Shown here piece after piece: positions 50,077 to 58,888 of a stretch of 64,000 nt of DNA. Made by a program: the position numbers and the translations under genes. Source of the DNA: JAJDXO01 sp965221855 (GTDB lineage: Bacteria > Pseudomonadota > Alphaproteobacteria > Rhodospirillales > UBA2165); NCBI GenBank assembly GCA_965221855.1, contig CBDCSV010000002.1, positions 166,173 to 230,172 of the forward strand, written 5' to 3'. The notes beneath the pieces were generated by a model. It worked only from the letters and a program-made list of their open reading frames with translations. It was not told the DNA's origin and did not search any database. The stretch's first letter is position 1; each line of letters opens with the position of its first letter.

Positions 50077-53000
50077 TGCTGCTCGATCGGATCGACATAC
50101 CGGACAGCCCCGGCCGCACCCTTTTGTCGGGCGCGCCGGAAGGATTCGATGCGTGCGTGCTGGCGTCGATGGCCCGAGACGGGCCGGGGGTGCTGTTCAT
50201 CGCCCGCGACGACCGGCGCATGGCGACGGTGATCGATTCGCTGCGGTTTTTCGCGCCCGGGACGGAGATCATCTCGTTTCCCGCCTGGGACTGTCTTCCC
50301 TATGACCGGGTTTCGCCCCGCCAGGACATCCTTGCGGCGCGCGTCAATGCGCTCACCAAACTGTCCGGCGGCGCTGCGGCCGGCCCCCGGGTGGTGGTCA
50401 CGACCATCGCGGCGGTCCTGCAGCGGGTGCCCGCGCCGGAAATGTTCAGGGGCTCCTCCCTGACCGTGAGACCGGGCTCGGATGCCGGCCGGGCCGCCAT
50501 CCTCGACTTCCTTGCCGCCAACGGCTTCGGCCGGGCCGAAGTGGTCATGGAGCCCGGCGAGTACGCGGTCCGCGGCGGCATCGTCGATCTGTTTCCGCCC
50601 GGGGCGGCAGCGCCCCTTCGGCTCGATTTCTTCGATGAGGAGCTGGAGAGCATCCGGACGTTCGAGCCCTTCAGTCAGCGGACCGTCGAGAAGGTGGGCG
50701 CGTTCGAGGTAAAGCCGGTCAGCGAGCTTCCCTTGACCGGGGACAGCGTGGTGGCGTTCCGGACCGGCTACCGGGAGCTGTTCGGCGCGCCGGCCAAGAA
50801 CGATCATCTCTACGAATCGATTTCCGCCGGCCGCCGGCAGGCGGGAATGGAGCATTGGCTGCCCCTGTTCGTCGGCCAACTCACCAGCTTCATGGCCTAC
50901 GCTCCGGACATTCCGGTGATCCTCGATCACCAGAGCGGCGAGGCGGCGGAAGCCCGGTGGGAGCTGATTTCCGAATGCCATGCCGCGCGGGTGGAGCTTC
51001 GAGGCGGCGGCATCGCCGGCGAGGAGACCGTCTACAACCCGCTGCCGGCCGACCGGCTCTATGTCCCGCCGGGCGAATGGCAGGCGGCGCTCGAAGGACG
51101 GGTGGCCCTGCAGCTGACGCCGTTCGCCGCGCCGGAGGGGTCGGAAAGCATGCTCGATGCGGGCGGCCGGCCGGGGCGCGATTTCGCCGACGCCCGGGCC
51201 CGGACCGACGTCAACGTGTTCGATGCGGTCCGCGGCCACCTTGCCGAACTCCAGCGCGGCGGCCGGCGGGTCCTGATCGGCTGCGTCTCCGAAGGCTCGC
51301 GGGAGCGCATTGCCGGCATCCTGGCGGAGCACGGAATCCATAGCCGGCCGGCGGGGGAGCATTGGTCTCCGGACCAGGGTGCCGAGACGTCCGCGGTCGC
51401 CACCGCCGTGCTCGACCTTGCCCGCGGATTTACCGCCCCCGGCATCGCCCTGGTCAGCGAGCAGGACATTCTCGGCGAACGGCTGCGGGTGCGGGCGCGG
51501 CGGCGCATACGTCCGGAGAACTTCATTGCCGAAACGTCCGCCCTGGCGGCGGGCGATCTGGTGGTTCACCTGGAGCACGGACTTGGCCGGTACCGGGAAC
51601 TGATCGCCCTCGATGTCGCCGGCGCGCCGCACGATTGCCTGCGCGTCGACTATGACGGCGGCGACAAGCTGTTCGTGCCGGTGGAGAACATCGACGTTCT
51701 GTCCCGGTACGGCGACGAGAGTTCGGGCGTCAAACTGGATCGCCTCGGCGGAGCCGGCTGGCAGGCGCGCAAGGCCCAGCTCAAGAAGCGCATCCGGGAG
51801 ATGGCCGACCAGCTGATCCAGGTGGCCGCCGCCCGCGAACTGCGCCCGGCCGAGGTGATGGCGCCCCAGGACGGCGCCTATGACGAGTTTTGCGCCGGCT
51901 TCCCGTATGAAGAGACCGAGGATCAGCTCCAGGCGATCGCCGACGTGATCGATGATCTGGCGGCCGGCAAACCCATGGACCGGCTGATCTGCGGCGACGT
52001 CGGGTTCGGCAAGACCGAAGTGGCCTTGCGGGCGGCCTTCGTGGCGGCCCTGTCGGGCAGACAGGTGGCCGTGGTGGTCCCGACGACCCTGCTGGCGCGC
52101 CAGCACTATCAGGTCTTCGCCCAGCGTTTCGCCCACTTCCCCATCCGGGTCGCCCAGCTATCCCGGCTGGTCGGCGCCAAGGATGCCGAGGATGTGCGCA
52201 TGGGTCTCGCGGACGGTACCCTCGACATCGTCATCGGCACCCACGCGCTGCTGGCCAAATCCATCCGCATGGATCGCCTTGGCCTCCTGGTCATCGACGA
52301 GGAGCAGCATTTCGGGGTCGCGCACAAGGAGCGGCTGAAGGCGCTGCGCACCGATGTCCATGTGCTCACGCTGACCGCGACCCCGATCCCCAGGACCCTG
52401 CAGATGGCGCTCACCGGCGTCCGGGAGATGAGCCTGATCACCACGCCGCCGGTGGACCGGCTGGCGGTTCGGACATTCGTGCTCCCGTTCGATCCGATGG
52501 TGATCCGCGAAGCCATCCAGCGTGAACGCTATCGCGGCGGGCAGGTGTTTTACGTCTGTCCGCGGATCGCCGACCTCTCGCGGGTGGCGGAGACCTTGGA
52601 GGAACTGGTCCCGGAGGCCCGCATCGCCGTCGCCCACGGCCGGATGGCGGCGACCAGGCTCGAAGAGGTGATGACGGAATTCTACGACGGCGGCTGCGAC
52701 GTGCTTCTGTCCACCAATATCGTCGAATCCGGCCTGGACTTGCCGGCGGCCAATACCATCGTCATCCACCGCGCCGACATGTTCGGGCTGGCCCAGCTCT
52801 ATCAGCTTCGCGGCCGGGTCGGGCGGTCCAAGGTCCGGGCCTACGCCTATCTTACCCTGCCGCCGAACCAGCTGCTGGCGGCGACGGCCGAGCGCCGCCT
52901 GGAGGTGATGCAGACCCTGGATTCGCTGGGCGCCGGCTTCATGCTGGCCAGTCATGATCTGGATATTCGCGGCGCCGGCAATCTGCTGGGCGAAGAGCAG

Positions 53001-53564
53001 TCGGGCCATATCCGCGAGGTCGGCATCGAGCTTTACCAGCAAATGCTCGAAGAGGCCGTAGCGGAGGCCAAGGCCGATGCCGGCACCGCCGTCGAAAGCG
53101 CCGATCACTGGTCACCGCAGATCGATGCCGGTATCCCGGTGCTCATCCCGGCGGACTACGTGCCGGATCTGGGCGTGCGTCTGTCGCTCTACCGGCGGCT
53201 GGGCAATGTCCGGGCGGCCGGCGAAATCGACGCGGTCGCCGCCGAGATGATCGACCGGTTCGGGTCCCTGCCGGATGAGGTGGAGAACCTGATGCAGGTG
53301 GTTGCCCTGAAAACCGTCTGCCGGTCGGCCGGGGTGGATAAGATCGAGGCCGGCCCCAAGGGGGCCGTGGTTTCGTTCCGGAAAAACGAATTCGCCAATC
53401 CGGCCGGATTGGTCGAGTTCATCACCTCCCAGGCCGGTACGGCCAAGCTGCGTCCGGATCACAGCCTGGTCTTCATGCGGCGATGGGAAACGGCGCCCGA
53501 ACGCTTCGACGGCGTCCGCTACCTGGCGCGGGAACTCTCGGCAATCGCGGCGGCGGCAACGTAG
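50076..53564 (+). CDS. mfd: Transcription-repair coupling factor
   Basis: An 1162-residue Mfd protein that removes stalled RNA polymerase and recruits UvrA. The UvrB-like N-terminal region (1-400) includes ISFPAWDCLPYDRVSP and GGIVDLFPPG. The CarD-like RNA-polymerase-interacting domain is near 485-555 (DLVVHLEHGLGRYRELIAL). The translocase has GDVGFGKTEVALRAAFVA (near 640), DEEQHFGV (near 740), TATPIPRTLQMAL and the TRG region GRVGRSKVRAYAYL. The C-terminal TRCF domain is present. Normal full length; it shares the sdhE transcript. Confidence 0.97.
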   Translation: MLLDRIDIPDSPGRTLLSGAPEGFDACVLASMARDGPGVLFIARDDRRMATVIDSLRFFAPGTEIISFPAWDCLPYDRVSPRQDILAARVNALTKLSGGAAAGPRVVVTTIAAVLQRVPAPEMFRGSSLTVRPGSDAGRAAILDFLAANGFGRAEVVMEPGEYAVRGGIVDLFPPGAAAPLRLDFFDEELESIRTFEPFSQRTVEKVGAFEVKPVSELPLTGDSVVAFRTGYRELFGAPAKNDHLYESISAGRRQAGMEHWLPLFVGQLTSFMAYAPDIPVILDHQSGEAAEARWELISECHAARVELRGGGIAGEETVYNPLPADRLYVPPGEWQAALEGRVALQLTPFAAPEGSESMLDAGGRPGRDFADARARTDVNVFDAVRGHLAELQRGGRRVLIGCVSEGSRERIAGILAEHGIHSRPAGEHWSPDQGAETSAVATAVLDLARGFTAPGIALVSEQDILGERLRVRARRRIRPENFIAETSALAAGDLVVHLEHGLGRYRELIALDVAGAPHDCLRVDYDGGDKLFVPVENIDVLSRYGDESSGVKLDRLGGAGWQARKAQLKKRIREMADQLIQVAAARELRPAEVMAPQDGAYDEFCAGFPYEETEDQLQAIADVIDDLAAGKPMDRLICGDVGFGKTEVALRAAFVAALSGRQVAVVVPTTLLARQHYQVFAQRFAHFPIRVAQLSRLVGAKDAEDVRMGLADGTLDIVIGTHALLAKSIRMDRLGLLVIDEEQHFGVAHKERLKALRTDVHVLTLTATPIPRTLQMALTGVREMSLITTPPVDRLAVRTFVLPFDPMVIREAIQRERYRGGQVFYVCPRIADLSRVAETLEELVPEARIAVAHGRMAATRLEEVMTEFYDGGCDVLLSTNIVESGLDLPAANTIVIHRADMFGLAQLYQLRGRVGRSKVRAYAYLTLPPNQLLAATAERRLEVMQTLDSLGAGFMLASHDLDIRGAGNLLGEEQSGHIREVGIELYQQMLEEAVAEAKADAGTAVESADHWSPQIDAGIPVLIPADYVPDLGVRLSLYRRLGNVRAAGEIDAVAAEMIDRFGSLPDEVENLMQVVALKTVCRSAGVDKIEAGPKGAVVSFRKNEFANPAGLVEFITSQAGTAKLRPDHSLVFMRRWETAPERFDGVRYLARELSAIAAAAT

Positions 53565-53586
53565 CGGCGGTCTCTGTCCATGCGTA

Positions 53587-53695
53587 CCCCCTCACCCGGC
53601 GCTAAAGCGCCACCCTCTCCCCCTACGAGGGGGAGAGGGATGTGCAGGCTTGGCGAGCTTGCGAGCCATAGCCGGAGCTGGGTGAGGGGGCGCAA
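53587..53695. repeat. CCCCTCACCC palindromic repeat
   Basis: CCCCCTCACCC near 53587 pairs with GGGTGAGGGGG near 53681. Inside, CCCTCTCCCCCTACGAGGGGGAGAGGG forms a second stem (two complementary arms around CTACG). It lies between the convergent mfd and FrnE-like genes. It is the same family as the element at 57683. Confidence 0.8.
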
Positions 53696-53725
53696 AAACA
53701 GGAATCCCCTGATCGAGCCCGGACC

Positions 53726-54436
53726 CTAAACCGGCTGGGTGCCCGCGGCCATCAATTCGCGCCGCATTTCCTCGGCGACATCGAAGATGCGGTGAAACAC
53801 CGCCGGTTCCTGGGCGCCGGAGATGGACAGCTCCCCGTCGATGATGAAGGCGGGAACGCCCGAGATGCCGAGACGGTGGGCGCGGGCGTTCTGCTCGCCG
53901 ATGTCCTCGATATCCAGGTCGCTGTAGATGTAGGCCCTGAGCTGGTCCACGTCCAATCCGAGACGTTCCCCGATCTCGAACAGAACCGAGCGGTTTCCTA
54001 TGTCCCGGCCGTTCAGAAAATAGGCGTCGTAGAGGGCTTCGACGGCGCCGCCGGCTTTCCCCTGCCGGTCGGCGAACCGGACCAGCCGGTGCGAATCGAC
54101 GGTGCTCGGGGTCCGGCGGATATTGCCGAATTCGAAGCTGATGCCGGCGGCCCGGCCGGCGGCGCTGATTGCGTTGTTGACCCGGCGCGAGCGGGTCTCG
54201 CCGCCGAATTTGAGCCGCATGTAGTCTTCCCGGTCCATTCCTTCGGCCGGCATGTCCGGGTTCAGGAGAAAGGCGTGCCAACTGATATCCGCCTGAATGT
54301 GCGGACGCGCCTCCAGCGCCGCCTCCAACCGGCGTTTGCCGATGAAGCACCACGGGCAGATGGTATCGAAGACGATGTCGATCCGCATGTCCCGGACGGC
54401 CCCGGTCTGGAGTTGTTCTTGTTCGGGCGCATTCAA
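53726..54436 (-). CDS. DsbA-family oxidoreductase, FrnE-like
   Basis: A 236-residue cytoplasmic thioredoxin-fold protein with no signal peptide. The redox motif CPWC lies in DTICPWCFIGKRRLEAAL (near residue 28). The helical insertion and the cis-Pro loop GISGVPAFIID (near 190) match the FrnE/2-hydroxychromene-2-carboxylate isomerase-like group, which handles disulfides or glutathione-dependent isomerisation. A start at MRIDIVFD (17 residues in) is an alternative to 54436. It is divergent from an MFS gene. Confidence 0.9.
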   Translation of the reverse strand: MNAPEQEQLQTGAVRDMRIDIVFDTICPWCFIGKRRLEAALEARPHIQADISWHAFLLNPDMPAEGMDREDYMRLKFGGETRSRRVNNAISAAGRAAGISFEFGNIRRTPSTVDSHRLVRFADRQGKAGGAVEALYDAYFLNGRDIGNRSVLFEIGERLGLDVDQLRAYIYSDLDIEDIGEQNARAHRLGISGVPAFIIDGELSISGAQEPAVFHRIFDVAEEMRRELMAAGTQPV

Positions 54437-54500
54437 CCACTAGAATTTGATCCGGACAAGGCGCGGGCGTCCGCGCGTCAATTACGGAAAGCGGGCAGGG

Positions 54501-55748
54501 GTGACATCGGGCAACAGGTTGGGGGGGATCGGCCGGGCGTTTTCCAGCCGGAATTTCCGGCTTTATTGGATCGGCAACGTTGCCTCGCTTCTTGGGTTCT
54601 GGGTCCAGCTGGTGGCCGTCGGCTGGCTGGTCTGGAGCTTTACCGAAAGCGAGTTTTGGCTGGGCTTGGTCGCCTTCGCGGCGCGGATTCCGGGCGGTTT
54701 GCTGGCGCCGGTGGCGGGCGCGGTGGGCGACAGATTCGGGCTTCGCCGCACGGCGATCATCGCGCTGTTGATCGGCGGAACCAATTCCGTCGTGTGGTTC
54801 ATTGCCGTTTTCCATGGGCTCGAGGACGTTCGCTGGTTTCTGGTCTTCGCATTTATTCAAGGCGTCGCCGTCAGCTTCGATCTGCCGTCCCGGCAGGCCA
54901 TGGTTCCCAGCCTGATCAACAGCCGCGAGGACTTGTCCTCGGCCATCGCCATCAACACCACATCGTTCCAGGCCGGGCCGTTCATTGCGCCGATCCTGTT
55001 CGTGCTGGTGGTCCGGTTTCTGGACATCTCCGCCGCCTTCCTGCTGAACGGCCTCTGCTTCTACTTCTTTGCCGTCATGCTCGCCCGCCTCGAGTTCGAG
55101 GAAAAGCGGGCGCGGCGGGGCGGCGGCATTTTCTCGGATATTCTGGAGGGCGCCAGATACGTCGGCTCGCACCGGGGCATCCTGGTTGTGCTCCTGGTGA
55201 TGGCGTCCGCGCACCTTCTGGCCCGGCCCTATATAGACCTGCTGCCGGCGTTTGCGGAAATTTTTTACGGCATGGGCGACGACCCCACCGGATATACGAT
55301 CCTTCAATGGACCTCCGGCGCGGGTTCCCTCCTGGCGGGGGTCTATCTGGCGATCCGCGGCCGGAACAGCGGCATGGGCCGGTACATGGTGTGGGGGCTT
55401 TTCTCGGCCTATGGCGTGCTGATGCTATCGGCCCTGACGACCAGCTTCGCCGCCGGGGCGGTGCTGCTGTCCGGCGCCGGCCTCGCCATGGTCGTCGTCG
55501 CCGTGGGGTCGCAATCGCTGGTTCAAGGCGCCGTGGACGTGCAGATGCGCGGACGGGTCATCAGCCTGACCACCGGCATGGCCGTCGGGCTTCCGGCGCT
55601 GGGATCTCTGCTGTTGGGGTCGGTGGCTGAATTGGCGGGCCTGCAGCCGGCAATCGTCGGCGCGGCGCTGGTCGGGCTGGCGTGTTGGTTGCTGGCGCGG
55701 CGCGCCCTCTTGAGGGAAGCGCCCGGTATGGAAGCCGGCCGGGCCTGA
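54501..55748 (+). CDS. MFS exporter, EntS/MFS_3-like
   Basis: A 415-residue, 12-span transporter. SRNFRLYWIGNVASLLGFWVQLVAVGWLVW at the start (spans 1-2) and ARIPGGLLAPVAGAVGDRFGLRRTAII as motif A are typical of the EntS-like MFS_3 group of siderophore or drug exporters. DLPSRQAMVPSLI is in the fourth-span loop. GTG 54501 follows a GGGCAGGG stretch and is my preferred start; TTG 54447 is possible. Its substrate is unknown. Confidence 0.85.
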   Translation: MTSGNRLGGIGRAFSSRNFRLYWIGNVASLLGFWVQLVAVGWLVWSFTESEFWLGLVAFAARIPGGLLAPVAGAVGDRFGLRRTAIIALLIGGTNSVVWFIAVFHGLEDVRWFLVFAFIQGVAVSFDLPSRQAMVPSLINSREDLSSAIAINTTSFQAGPFIAPILFVLVVRFLDISAAFLLNGLCFYFFAVMLARLEFEEKRARRGGGIFSDILEGARYVGSHRGILVVLLVMASAHLLARPYIDLLPAFAEIFYGMGDDPTGYTILQWTSGAGSLLAGVYLAIRGRNSGMGRYMVWGLFSAYGVLMLSALTTSFAAGAVLLSGAGLAMVVVAVGSQSLVQGAVDVQMRGRVISLTTGMAVGLPALGSLLLGSVAELAGLQPAIVGAALVGLACWLLARRALLREAPGMEAGRA

Positions 55749-55774
55749 GATACGGCCTGAGATACGGGCCTGAG

Positions 55775-56341
55775 TTACGCGGCGGCCCGAAGTTTCAGCT
55801 TCATCGCGATCACGTCGTAGATGTCGAGACCCGTGATATCGGCGATCTCCTGAAAGGGGAGCGAGGTTTCCTTGAGGAGCACCGTGGCGTGCGCGATCGG
55901 GTTGCGACGGGACCGGCTGTTGGGGCGCCGGGTGCCGAACCTGTCGGTTTCGCTTTTTTCTCCGCCGTCGAGACCCCGCTGCCGGGCCGCGTCGACGGCC
56001 TCTTGCCAGCGTTTCTTCTCGGCCTCCTGGGCCGCCGAATCAAGTGAGGTCCGTTGCCAGCGATCCGCGGTCTTGCGGTCCGGCCGATAGACGAACGGGC
56101 TGACGAACTCCCCGTCCATTGCCGGATGCCGGCCTGGCGGACCCGGCGCCCGCTGATGGTCCGGCTGCCGGGACGCCGCTTCGTCCAGGCTCATGTCATG
56201 CCGTCGGGCCAGCCGCTTGGCCGCCGCCAGGGCATTGTCCCGCTCGCCCGGAAACGGACTGCTTTCCGCCAACTCGAGCAGATTGCGGAGCCGTTCCCGG
56301 TCGGTCTCGGTAAATGGCTTGGCGATGGCCGCCTCCTCCAT
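55775..56341 (-). CDS. DUF2786-like hypothetical protein
   Basis: A 188-residue protein. N-terminal residues 15-55 (RLRNLLELAESSPFPGERDNALAAAKRLARRHDMSLDEA) resemble the DUF2786 helical hairpin. A charged low-complexity middle follows. The C-terminal 45 residues (HATVLLKETSLPFQEIADITGLDIYDVIAMKLKLR) look like a small HTH-like module. Function is unknown. It is convergent with the MFS gene. IS256 copy 2 is inserted 55 bases upstream of its start, possibly in its promoter. Confidence 0.7.
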   Translation of the reverse strand: MEEAAIAKPFTETDRERLRNLLELAESSPFPGERDNALAAAKRLARRHDMSLDEAASRQPDHQRAPGPPGRHPAMDGEFVSPFVYRPDRKTADRWQRTSLDSAAQEAEKKRWQEAVDAARQRGLDGGEKSETDRFGTRRPNSRSRRNPIAHATVLLKETSLPFQEIADITGLDIYDVIAMKLKLRAAA

Positions 56342-56396
56342 GACAGGCGGTCATGTTAGCACTTCCCGCCATGACGGGAAACGTGCGGCCGCACCC

Positions 56397-57676
56397 GGTG
56401 ACGTAAAAATTTATGTGTCAGTTGGGAATGGGGTACTCCCTGTGGTTTACGACAACCGCAAGAAGGAGCACCCCGATGCCACAGCAAGCTGTAACGATTG
56501 AGAACCTACCACAAGCCTTTGAGGTGGTGAAGGAGATGCAAGCAGGCGGATTGGACTGGGGCGAGGGTTATCGCCCGCTTGGCCGCCAGGCGCTGGCCGA
56601 GATCATCGAGGGCCGGATGGCCGAGGCGGTGGATCGCTGGCTCGACGGCCTCGATGGCAGCGCTATGCGCGACCGGCGCAACGGCACCTACCGGCGCCGC
56701 CTGCTCAGCGAGCTCGGCGACATCGAGCTCAACGTGCCGCGCACCCGGCACTTCTGCCCGACCGAGGTTCTGAAGAGCTACGCAAGGCGCGCTCCAGAGA
56801 TCGACCGCGCCATCCTGGCCGGCTTCGTGCTGGGGCTCTCGACCCGCAAGGTCGGCGAGGTCCTGCTTGCCCTGCTCGGGCGTCCGGTCTCGGCCGCGAC
56901 GGTGAGCCGGGTCGCCAAGACCCTCGATCTGTCGGTCGCCGCATTCCACCGCCGGCCGCTGAAGAACGCCTACAAGGCGCTGATGCTCGACGGCGTGGTG
57001 CTGGCCTGCAAGACCGGCGCCGGCGCGCTCAGGAGGCCGGTCCTGGTGGCGCTGGGCATACGGCACGACGGCAAGAAGGAGATTATCGACTTCCAACTCG
57101 CCGCCAGCGAGAGCGCCGCGGAGTGGGAGCGCTTCCTCACCGCGTTGCACCGCCGCGGCCTCACCGGCGAGGGCCTTGAGATGATCTGCGTTGATGGCGG
57201 CCAAGGCCTGCTCGCCGCCTTGCCGATCGTCTATCACGGCATCCCCGTTCAGAGGTGCTGGGCGCACAAAATCAGGAACATCCTCAACAAGGTCCGCGTA
57301 GCCGACCAGCAGGCCGTCAAGGCCGACGTCCACGCCGTCATGAATGCCCCCAACCGCCGCAAGGCCGAGACCGCCGCCCGCCGCTTCGCCGACGCCTGGG
57401 AAGATACCTACCCCAAGGCCGTCGCCTGCCTGCGCAACGACCTCGACGACCTGCTCACCTGCTTCCGCTACAAGGACCTCGCCGAGCGAAAGCAGGTCAG
57501 GACCACCAATGCCATCGAACGGAGGTTCCGCGAGGTTCGCAGACGAACCCGGCCCATGGGAACCTTCAAGGATAAAACCTCAATGGACCGCATCCTCTTC
57601 GCGGTCTTCATTCACGAAAACAAGTCTCAGGGAATCAGTACCCCAGTCTCCCTGACACATAACTCTTGACGTTACC
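56397..57676 (+). mobile_element. IS256-family insertion sequence, copy 2 (1280 bp)
   Basis: The termini GGTGACGTAAAAAT and (complemented) GGTAACGTCAAGAG are the same as in the other copies. Target duplication CCGCACCC flanks it at 56389-56396 and 57677-57684. The right flank runs directly into the CCCCTCACCC repeat, so the target was at that repeat's edge. Confidence 0.95.
56476..57669 (+). CDS. IS256-family transposase, copy 2
   Basis: 397 residues, identical to copy 3 and differing from copy 1 by one residue (Lys in TFKDKTS). The same DDE residues are present (LMLDGVVL, ICVDGGQG, NAIERRF). ATG 56476 follows AAGGAG. Confidence 0.95.
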   Translation: MPQQAVTIENLPQAFEVVKEMQAGGLDWGEGYRPLGRQALAEIIEGRMAEAVDRWLDGLDGSAMRDRRNGTYRRRLLSELGDIELNVPRTRHFCPTEVLKSYARRAPEIDRAILAGFVLGLSTRKVGEVLLALLGRPVSAATVSRVAKTLDLSVAAFHRRPLKNAYKALMLDGVVLACKTGAGALRRPVLVALGIRHDGKKEIIDFQLAASESAAEWERFLTALHRRGLTGEGLEMICVDGGQGLLAALPIVYHGIPVQRCWAHKIRNILNKVRVADQQAVKADVHAVMNAPNRRKAETAARRFADAWEDTYPKAVACLRNDLDDLLTCFRYKDLAERKQVRTTNAIERRFREVRRRTRPMGTFKDKTSMDRILFAVFIHENKSQGISTPVSLTHNS

Positions 57677-57682
57677 CCGCAC

Positions 57683-57813
57683 CCCCTCACCCTAACCCTC
57701 TCCCCCTGAAGTAGGGGGAGAGGGGACTACTCCCTCGCCCCCCTTGGGGGGAGAGGGATGCGGAGGCTTGACGGGCGGCAGCCCGGCTTAGCCGTAGCTG
57801 GGTGAGGGGGAAA
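57683..57813. repeat. CCCCTCACCC palindromic repeat
   Basis: CCCCCTCACCC at the left pairs with GGGTGAGGGGG near 57803. Inside, CTCTCCCCCTGAAGTAGGGGGAGAG (two arms around TGAAGT) and a second CCCCC/GGGGG stem follow. Related to 53587-53695. The 57677-58016 gap contains this repeat and the one at 57821 and no gene. Confidence 0.8.
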
Positions 57814-57820
57814 AAGATTT

Positions 57821-57900
57821 CACCACAGAGACCACCGAGGACACAGAGTATCTACACTTAAATCTGCTCCGTGATCTCTGTGTGCTCTGTGGTAAATTTG
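57821..57900. repeat. CACAGAG-type imperfect palindrome
   Basis: TTTCACCACAGAG near 57819 pairs with CTCTGTGGTAAAT near 57889. Inner GACACAGAG and CTCTGTGTG also pair, across an AT-rich centre. Composition differs from the GC-rich surroundings. Similar ACCACAGAG palindromes are widespread in distant bacteria. Confidence 0.7.
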
Positions 57901-58016
57901 TTCCCTCTCCCTTGAGGGAGCTGGGTGAGGAGGATTTCGTGGCGACGCCACGGCGGGGAATCAGCTCAGGCCAACCAAGGGCATCCCGTTTCGATTCACA
58001 ATCGAGTCACCTCGCT

Positions 58017-58796
58017 CTACGTGTCGAAGCCCGGGGCGATCCGGTGCGCCATGCGCAGGCAGGCCGCCCAGTCCTTGTCCGCCGGCGGCAGCTCGGCCTG
58101 ACGCTCCTTGATCTGCGCCAGCGCGTATTCCAGCTTTTCCGGGTCCGGCCGGATAAGTTCGGCGCCGCCGGTCATCGCCGCCAACTGGCCCTGGCAGGCC
58201 AAGTCCAGAAAATGATGGGAAACGAACGCCGCGCCCACGGACGCGCCGCACACGAGGGCGCCGTGGTTGTGCATCAGCACGATGTTCTTGTCGCCCATAT
58301 CGGCGAAAAGAGGCTCGCGAAGCTCCACGTTGAACTCGAAGCCGTGGAACGGATGGTAAGCCAGGTCATGCCACAGGCTGATCGAATATTGGTTGATCGG
58401 CAGCAGGCCCTGTTTCTGGCTGCAGACGCCCATCACCGCCGGCGTATGGGTGTGGAACGCGGCGTTGACGTCGGGCCGCGCCTGATAGACGCCGCCGTGG
58501 ATCACCTTGCCGCCGCCGAACAAGGGACGGCCGTTGCCGTCCGCCGGGTTGCCCTCGAAATCGTATTTGACCAGCGACGAGGCGGTGACTTCCTCGAACA
58601 TTTCGGTGAACGGCTTGATCAGCATGTGATCGGGCTCGTCGGGCACACGGACGGTCAAATGGTTGTAGGTCAGGTCGCTGCCGTGGACGTGGGCGATCAG
58701 GCGATAGGCCGCGGCGAGGTCGACGCGGGCTTCCCACTCGGCTTCGGACACGTTTCCCCGGATATCGCCCCGGCCGGCGACTTCGCGTACGGTCAT
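58017..58796 (-). CDS. Class II aldolase/adducin-family protein
   Basis: A 259-residue protein of the L-fuculose-phosphate aldolase fold. Zinc-site histidines are visible in AAFHTHTPAVMGV and LMHNHGALVCG. It also has LTYNHLTVRVP near the N terminus. Long members of this family lacking the phosphate-binding signatures are often decarboxylases or aldolases of unknown substrate. A binding site GGGGGAGCGG precedes ATG 58796. It was probably downstream of the MFS gene at 60227-61426 on the same strand; IS256 copy 3 now separates them. Confidence 0.88.
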   Translation of the reverse strand: MTVREVAGRGDIRGNVSEAEWEARVDLAAAYRLIAHVHGSDLTYNHLTVRVPDEPDHMLIKPFTEMFEEVTASSLVKYDFEGNPADGNGRPLFGGGKVIHGGVYQARPDVNAAFHTHTPAVMGVCSQKQGLLPINQYSISLWHDLAYHPFHGFEFNVELREPLFADMGDKNIVLMHNHGALVCGASVGAAFVSHHFLDLACQGQLAAMTGGAELIRPDPEKLEYALAQIKERQAELPPADKDWAACLRMAHRIAPGFDT

Positions 58797-58888
58797 GATC
58801 CGCTCCCCCTTCGGCGGTGGTTCGTTCCCATGCGGCTGGCGGACACGCTAGCAATTTTTCGCCGGGCCCGCCATTGGTTTGCCCGCGT

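Noticed and set aside
50058..52136. Long open frame opposite mfd
   Set aside because: It is the antisense shadow of mfd, caused by high GC at third codon positions.
57677..57930. CRISPR array
   Set aside because: The repeats are palindromic pairs of different sequence, not regularly spaced direct repeats with spacers; no cas genes are present.
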